A stretch of 7,455 nucleotides of DNA from an uncultured Opitutia bacterium (GTDB taxonomy: Bacteria; Verrucomicrobiota; Verrucomicrobiia; Opitutales; UBA953): positions 1 through 7,455 of the forward strand of contig CAIVYX010000291.1 in NCBI GenBank assembly GCA_903910245.1, written 5' to 3'. Below, in pieces: positions 5,701-7,455 of the stretch (its first letter is position 1; each line of letters starts with the position of its first letter). The position numbers and the translations under genes were made by a program. Under the pieces are notes generated by a model that ran no database searches, was not told where the DNA came from, and saw nothing but the letters and a program-made list of their open reading frames with translations.

Positions 5701-6295
5701 GTCCGGCCGGATCGGCGCCAACACTGTCCCGCGCGATATGGTCGAGCGCATGCGGCAGCACGAACCGAAGCAGTTACAGTCGCTGCTGGCCGAACTCTAT
5801 CCGGTCAAGCCGGCCATCGGCGTCACGGATTTCATCGCCAAGATCGCCGACGTCGAAGCCAAGCTCAAGGCTGGCACGGGTAACCCCTATGCAGGCGAGC
5901 CCATCTACATGGAAAGGTGCGCTCCTTGCCATAAGCTCTTCTTCAAAGGGGGGAAGATCGGTCCTGAACTCACCGCCTACCAGCGTGATAACCTCGGCAC
6001 CATGCTTATCAGCGTCGTGAATCCTAACATCGAGATCCGCGAGGGCTTCCAGTATTTCTCCGTCACCACGAACGACGGAAGGTCGCTCAGCGGCTTCCTG
6101 GTCGAGCGCGACGCCCAGATCCTCGTGCTCCGCGGTTTGGAAGGAGAGGACATCACAGTGCGCCAAGCCGACGTGCGGCTGCTCACCCCGATGGGACGTA
6201 GCCTCATGCCGGAAGGATTGCTGGATGGCTTGGATCCCCAACAGTTGCGTGACCTCTTCGCCTACCTCCGCATTTCCCAGCCGATCAGTAAATAG
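2753..6295 (+). CDS. Secreted PVC-type haem-binding protein: dehydrogenase-like propeller, HEAT repeats, c-type cytochrome domain
   Basis: This 1180-residue protein begins with a Sec signal peptide (MPLRLFLLLGIAWLCTAFA, likely cleaved after A19). Residues about 40-158 look like a galactose-binding-type beta-sandwich (GLHFRDLEGAHELFVNG at 66-82). Residues about 202-585 match the PVC 'membrane-bound dehydrogenase' domain (TIGR02604-like), a predicted beta-propeller: it opens YAKMRATPDLAIDLLLSEPL, contains GPDGWIYGVHG and ends GRMYRLRDKD. Helical HEAT-like repeats fill about 596-1030. The end is a TIGR02603-like haem domain with C1056-A-P-C1059-H1060 and a probable axial methionine M1152 (SLMPEGL). 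Such proteins are thought to oxidise carbohydrates or related compounds in the periplasm and pass electrons to the haem; substrate and reaction are unknown. ATG 2753 is chosen because it starts the signal peptide directly; an in-frame upstream extension of 27 codons has no support. No ribosome-binding site is visible. Domain assignment is from recognised patterns, not a search. Confidence 0.9.
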   Translation: MPLRLFLLLGIAWLCTAFAEGQVTAPIPSPASRPAIASDAWYRTWVRVDDSFFTKHERNLFEESVGLHFRDLEGAHELFVNGVKIGTGGGFVPAYKSARKEVFRHKVPVGTLKKGEWNEVLFHVQQPAGKGGFLGEAPFIMNYFMECVLEGAWEYSATPLVPGPSLKVQPTSSSFSKFRESNRVLGRAEQFHGPMLSPADAYAKMRATPDLAIDLLLSEPLVAQPTHFSFDTRGRLWVTQYRQYPYPAGVNMISRDKYYRSHYDRVPPAPPNHDRGADIVSIHESTKHDGVYDKHTIFQDGLNMANSAVRANGGVWVMNPPYLLFYPDANADDIPDGPPVVHLSGFGLEDTHSVGNGIILGPDGWIYGVHGSTSSSRVVRPGFDSADAAPVHFEGCMVWRYHPKTREYDIFSEGSGNPFGLEFDGDGRMYSGHNGGTTRGWHYVQGGIYLKQGVDPGKFGPSRTPYSFGQLPILGTLTKVPRFAHFGSFIEGTAMAPKYQGHLFSLDPLHNTVTDSERIPQGSTYVTTDKGIAMWSEDVGFRPLYSANAPDGSLFVSDMYEYYIAHGQHYQNQIDPTTGRMYRLRDKDAKLETDTNLEGKTTAQLVALLGHANKFHRTASLQLLAERRDPKAIALLDAQLAADKGRGALGSLWALQQVDALTDARAVAALTHAYAPVRFWATRFLGDKYGVNRGLGVAGLGSKGARELPADVFAAVLARARVEPDAEVRSQLASSARRLPTDQMLKLVKALASRDEDATDAYIPLLLWFALESHVTLDREAVVSFAKNPAVWDRPLVQQHLLPRLMRRFATEGRRADLLVCAQLLRLAPTPAHSVHLMKGFEDAYRGRELAGLPDELLQAMAASGKAPLILRVRQGDPAAIKESFVLIANKKADATERLNQVRVFGEVRHPDAQAILLAMAGSAESAALRKAALISLMTYGQPEVGTQTVAIVETSAGDIRLAALALLASRAEWSQQLLQAVKSGRIGANTVPRDMVERMRQHEPKQLQSLLAELYPVKPAIGVTDFIAKIADVEAKLKAGTGNPYAGEPIYMERCAPCHKLFFKGGKIGPELTAYQRDNLGTMLISVVNPNIEIREGFQYFSVTTNDGRSLSGFLVERDAQILVLRGLEGEDITVRQADVRLLTPMGRSLMPEGLLDGLDPQQLRDLFAYLRISQPISK

Positions 6296-6314
6296 CCGAA
6301 GTTAGGCTGGAACT

Positions 6315-6320
6315 TATAAT
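6315..6320 (+). promoter_or_regulatory. TATAAT -10 element for the beta-barrel gene
   Basis: A perfect TATAAT lies 30 bp before the ATG at 6350, in an AT-rich patch inside otherwise GC-rich DNA. No good -35 is found 16-18 bp upstream (ATAGCC at 17 bp). Transcription would start near 6327, giving a leader of about 23 bases. The barrel gene may therefore be transcribed independently of the large gene before it. Confidence 0.45.
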
Positions 6321-6349
6321 CTTATTAGGTGTTAATTAAGTCGTACCCT

Positions 6350-6874
6350 ATGAAGCACCTACCCTACGTCTGTCTCCTCACCCTCGGCTCGGCCTCCGCT
6401 TTCGCGGCTTCCGCTCCGTCCAGCCTCTTCGCCAGCAATGTCGAAGTGAGCTACGTCCAGCAGTCCACTGACGGCGTCGCCGGCCATCTCAATGGCTGGG
6501 AACTGTCCGCTACCGCCTACCTCGGCAGCTCCGACGTCTTCGTCAATGCCCAGACCTCGGTCGGCGGCGACCTCGGCAACGGCGCTGATGCCGTCTCCCT
6601 TGGCTACCGCTGCAAGAACGTCGCTTCGATCGCCGACGTGGCCCTGACGGCCGGCTCCAACGAAACCTACGGCATCGCTCTCCACCGCGCCCTCGGCGGC
6701 GGTTTCGGCGCTTGGGCTTCCTACGAGAACAACGCCGCTGGCCATGATGTCAGCGTCGTCCTCAGCAAGATGATCACCAGCAACGTCTCGGCTGACCTCG
6801 GTTACTCCTGGATCAACCGCGACGGCACCGCCGACGCGAACCAGTGGAGCCTTGGCGTCCGCTACAAGTTCTAA
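6350..6874 (+). CDS. Small outer-membrane beta-barrel protein (hypothetical)
   Basis: This 174-residue protein starts with a clear signal peptide (MKHLPYVCLLTLGSASAFA, cleavage after A19 or A20). The mature part of about 155 residues is built of alternating polar/hydrophobic segments, roughly eight to ten strands: NVEVSYVQQS, GWELSATAYLG, DVFVNAQTSVG, AVSLGYR, ADVALTAGS, YGIALHRAL, FGAWASYENN, DVSVVLSKMI, VSADLGYSWI and QWSLGVRYKF. It ends in phenylalanine, the usual signal for barrel insertion by BAM. This fits a small porin- or OmpX-like barrel; no specific family is recognised and the function is unknown. ATG 6350 is preferred to the in-frame GTG at 6329 because it starts the signal peptide directly. 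It follows the large haem protein by 54 bp with its own possible -10 element, and is closed by a strong terminator. Confidence 0.8.
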   Translation: MKHLPYVCLLTLGSASAFAASAPSSLFASNVEVSYVQQSTDGVAGHLNGWELSATAYLGSSDVFVNAQTSVGGDLGNGADAVSLGYRCKNVASIADVALTAGSNETYGIALHRALGGGFGAWASYENNAAGHDVSVVLSKMITSNVSADLGYSWINRDGTADANQWSLGVRYKF

Positions 6875-6894
6875 GCCTCGCTTAAACCACGACG

Positions 6895-6932
6895 AAAGCC
6901 GTCGGCCCTTGCGGGTCGGCGGCTTTTTCTTT
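6895..6932 (+). terminator. Rho-independent terminator
   Basis: A 14-bp stem (6895-6908 with 6913-6926, two G-T wobbles) closes a TTGC loop and runs into TTTTT-C-TTT (6924-6932). It begins 20 bp after the beta-barrel gene's stop and is a textbook intrinsic terminator for that gene. It also lies just past the stop of the convergent minus-strand gene, but on that strand only a three-T run follows the stem, so stopping there would be weaker. Confidence 0.92.
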
Positions 6933-6934
6933 GG

Positions 6935-7455
6935 TCACATAAGCCCCTGTGTGGGGATGACGGGCGCCGGTACGACTGGGGCGTCGAGCTTATCGAGTTG
7001 GGCCTTGAGGGCGGACATGGCCTGGTCGCGCAAAGCGATGACTTCGGTTTCCAAAGCGGCACGCTGTTCGTCGGTCTGCGCATCGCGGAAGGCTTCGCCG
7101 ATTTCCCGTCCCCGTTTGAGGATTTCCTGCGAGGAGGGGTCCAGCATGCCGTTACGGATTGCCTGGCCGAGTTTCTTTTCATCCCCGCCAGCGAGGTCCA
7201 TCGCAATTTTCCGGGTCTCTTCCCCGAAGGCCTTGTAGCGGGCTTTCGTGGCCTCATCCATCGGCGGGCGCTTGGCTGGAGCAGGCGTGGCAGGCTTGGC
7301 CGCAGCGACCGGGGCGGGTTTCGGCGCCGGCGCGGAGACGACGGTCTGCTCGACCTTAGCCGGCAGAGGCGCTTCGGAGGGGGTGATGAATCGGGCGACT
7401 AAGAAGCCGATTGCCACGCAGAAGGCGATGGTGATGAACAGCGAGGTTTTCTTCA
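6935..7455 (-). CDS. Membrane-anchored Ala/Pro-rich helical protein (hypothetical), start codon cut at the window edge
   Basis: The frame stays open to the right edge, where the minus strand reads TG AAG AAA ACC TCG. One more base (A) would complete ATG and give MKKTSLFITIAFCVAIGFLVARF, a positively charged N-terminus followed by one hydrophobic segment (about residues 5-22), so the protein is probably 173 residues. Next comes an Ala/Pro/Lys linker (about 35-65, with APKPAPVAAAKPATPAPAK), then a charged helical region (about 66-155, with ARYKAFGEETRKIAMDLA and REIGEAFRDAQTDEQRAALE) that may form a coiled coil. This suggests an inner-membrane anchor, or an uncleaved signal, with a periplasmic helical domain on a flexible stalk. 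No family is recognised. An internal GTG at 7417 would remove half the membrane segment and is unlikely to be the start. Confidence 0.75.
   Translation of the reverse strand, partial: KKTSLFITIAFCVAIGFLVARFITPSEAPLPAKVEQTVVSAPAPKPAPVAAAKPATPAPAKRPPMDEATKARYKAFGEETRKIAMDLAGGDEKKLGQAIRNGMLDPSSQEILKRGREIGEAFRDAQTDEQRAALETEVIALRDQAMSALKAQLDKLDAPVVPAPVIPTQGLM

Noticed and set aside
1..7455. CRISPR array, insertion sequence, tRNA or rRNA
   Set aside because: No regularly spaced long repeats, terminal inverted repeats with a transposase, or tRNA/rRNA sequence signatures were seen.

Overview
The window is GC-rich bacterial chromosome and most likely comes from the Verrucomicrobiota (PVC superphylum). 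The main reason is a 1180-residue secreted protein that joins a PVC-type 'membrane-bound dehydrogenase' domain (TIGR02604-like), HEAT-like repeats and a C-terminal CxxCH haem domain (TIGR02603-like). This architecture is typical of Planctomycetota and Verrucomicrobiota. Supporting signs are a LexA with a non-proteobacterial recognition helix and operator, and a near absence of Shine-Dalgarno sequences. The phylum is an inference from protein style; no database was searched.

Layout, left to right. Bases 1-146 hold the last 47 codons of thiC (+), the thiamine pyrimidine synthase, ending in its C-terminal Fe-S cysteine region. A strong hairpin (167-198) separates it from a class I SAM-dependent methyltransferase (+, 202-1029). 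The methyltransferase converges on lexA (-, 1047-1706), with only 17 bp between the two stop codons. The lexA promoter carries two tandem LexA operators and ends 3 bp before the start codon. Upstream on the same strand is an ADP-ribosylglycohydrolase (-, 1773-2573). A 179-bp divergent intergenic region with short repeats leads to the large secreted cytochrome-type protein (+, 2753-6295). A small outer-membrane beta-barrel protein follows (+, 6350-6874), with a strong rho-independent terminator behind it. A convergent gene for a membrane-anchored Ala/Pro-rich and helical protein (-) fills the right end; its start codon is cut by one base at the window edge.

Working together: thiC (cofactor synthesis), lexA (SOS control) and the methyltransferase look like ordinary chromosomal genes with no shared pathway. 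The large cytochrome-type protein and the beta-barrel protein are both exported and adjacent, so they may act in the same envelope process, but this is not shown. No mobile element, CRISPR array, tRNA or rRNA was seen. The most informative non-coding signal is the lexA control region. I do not see an undescribed multi-gene system here.
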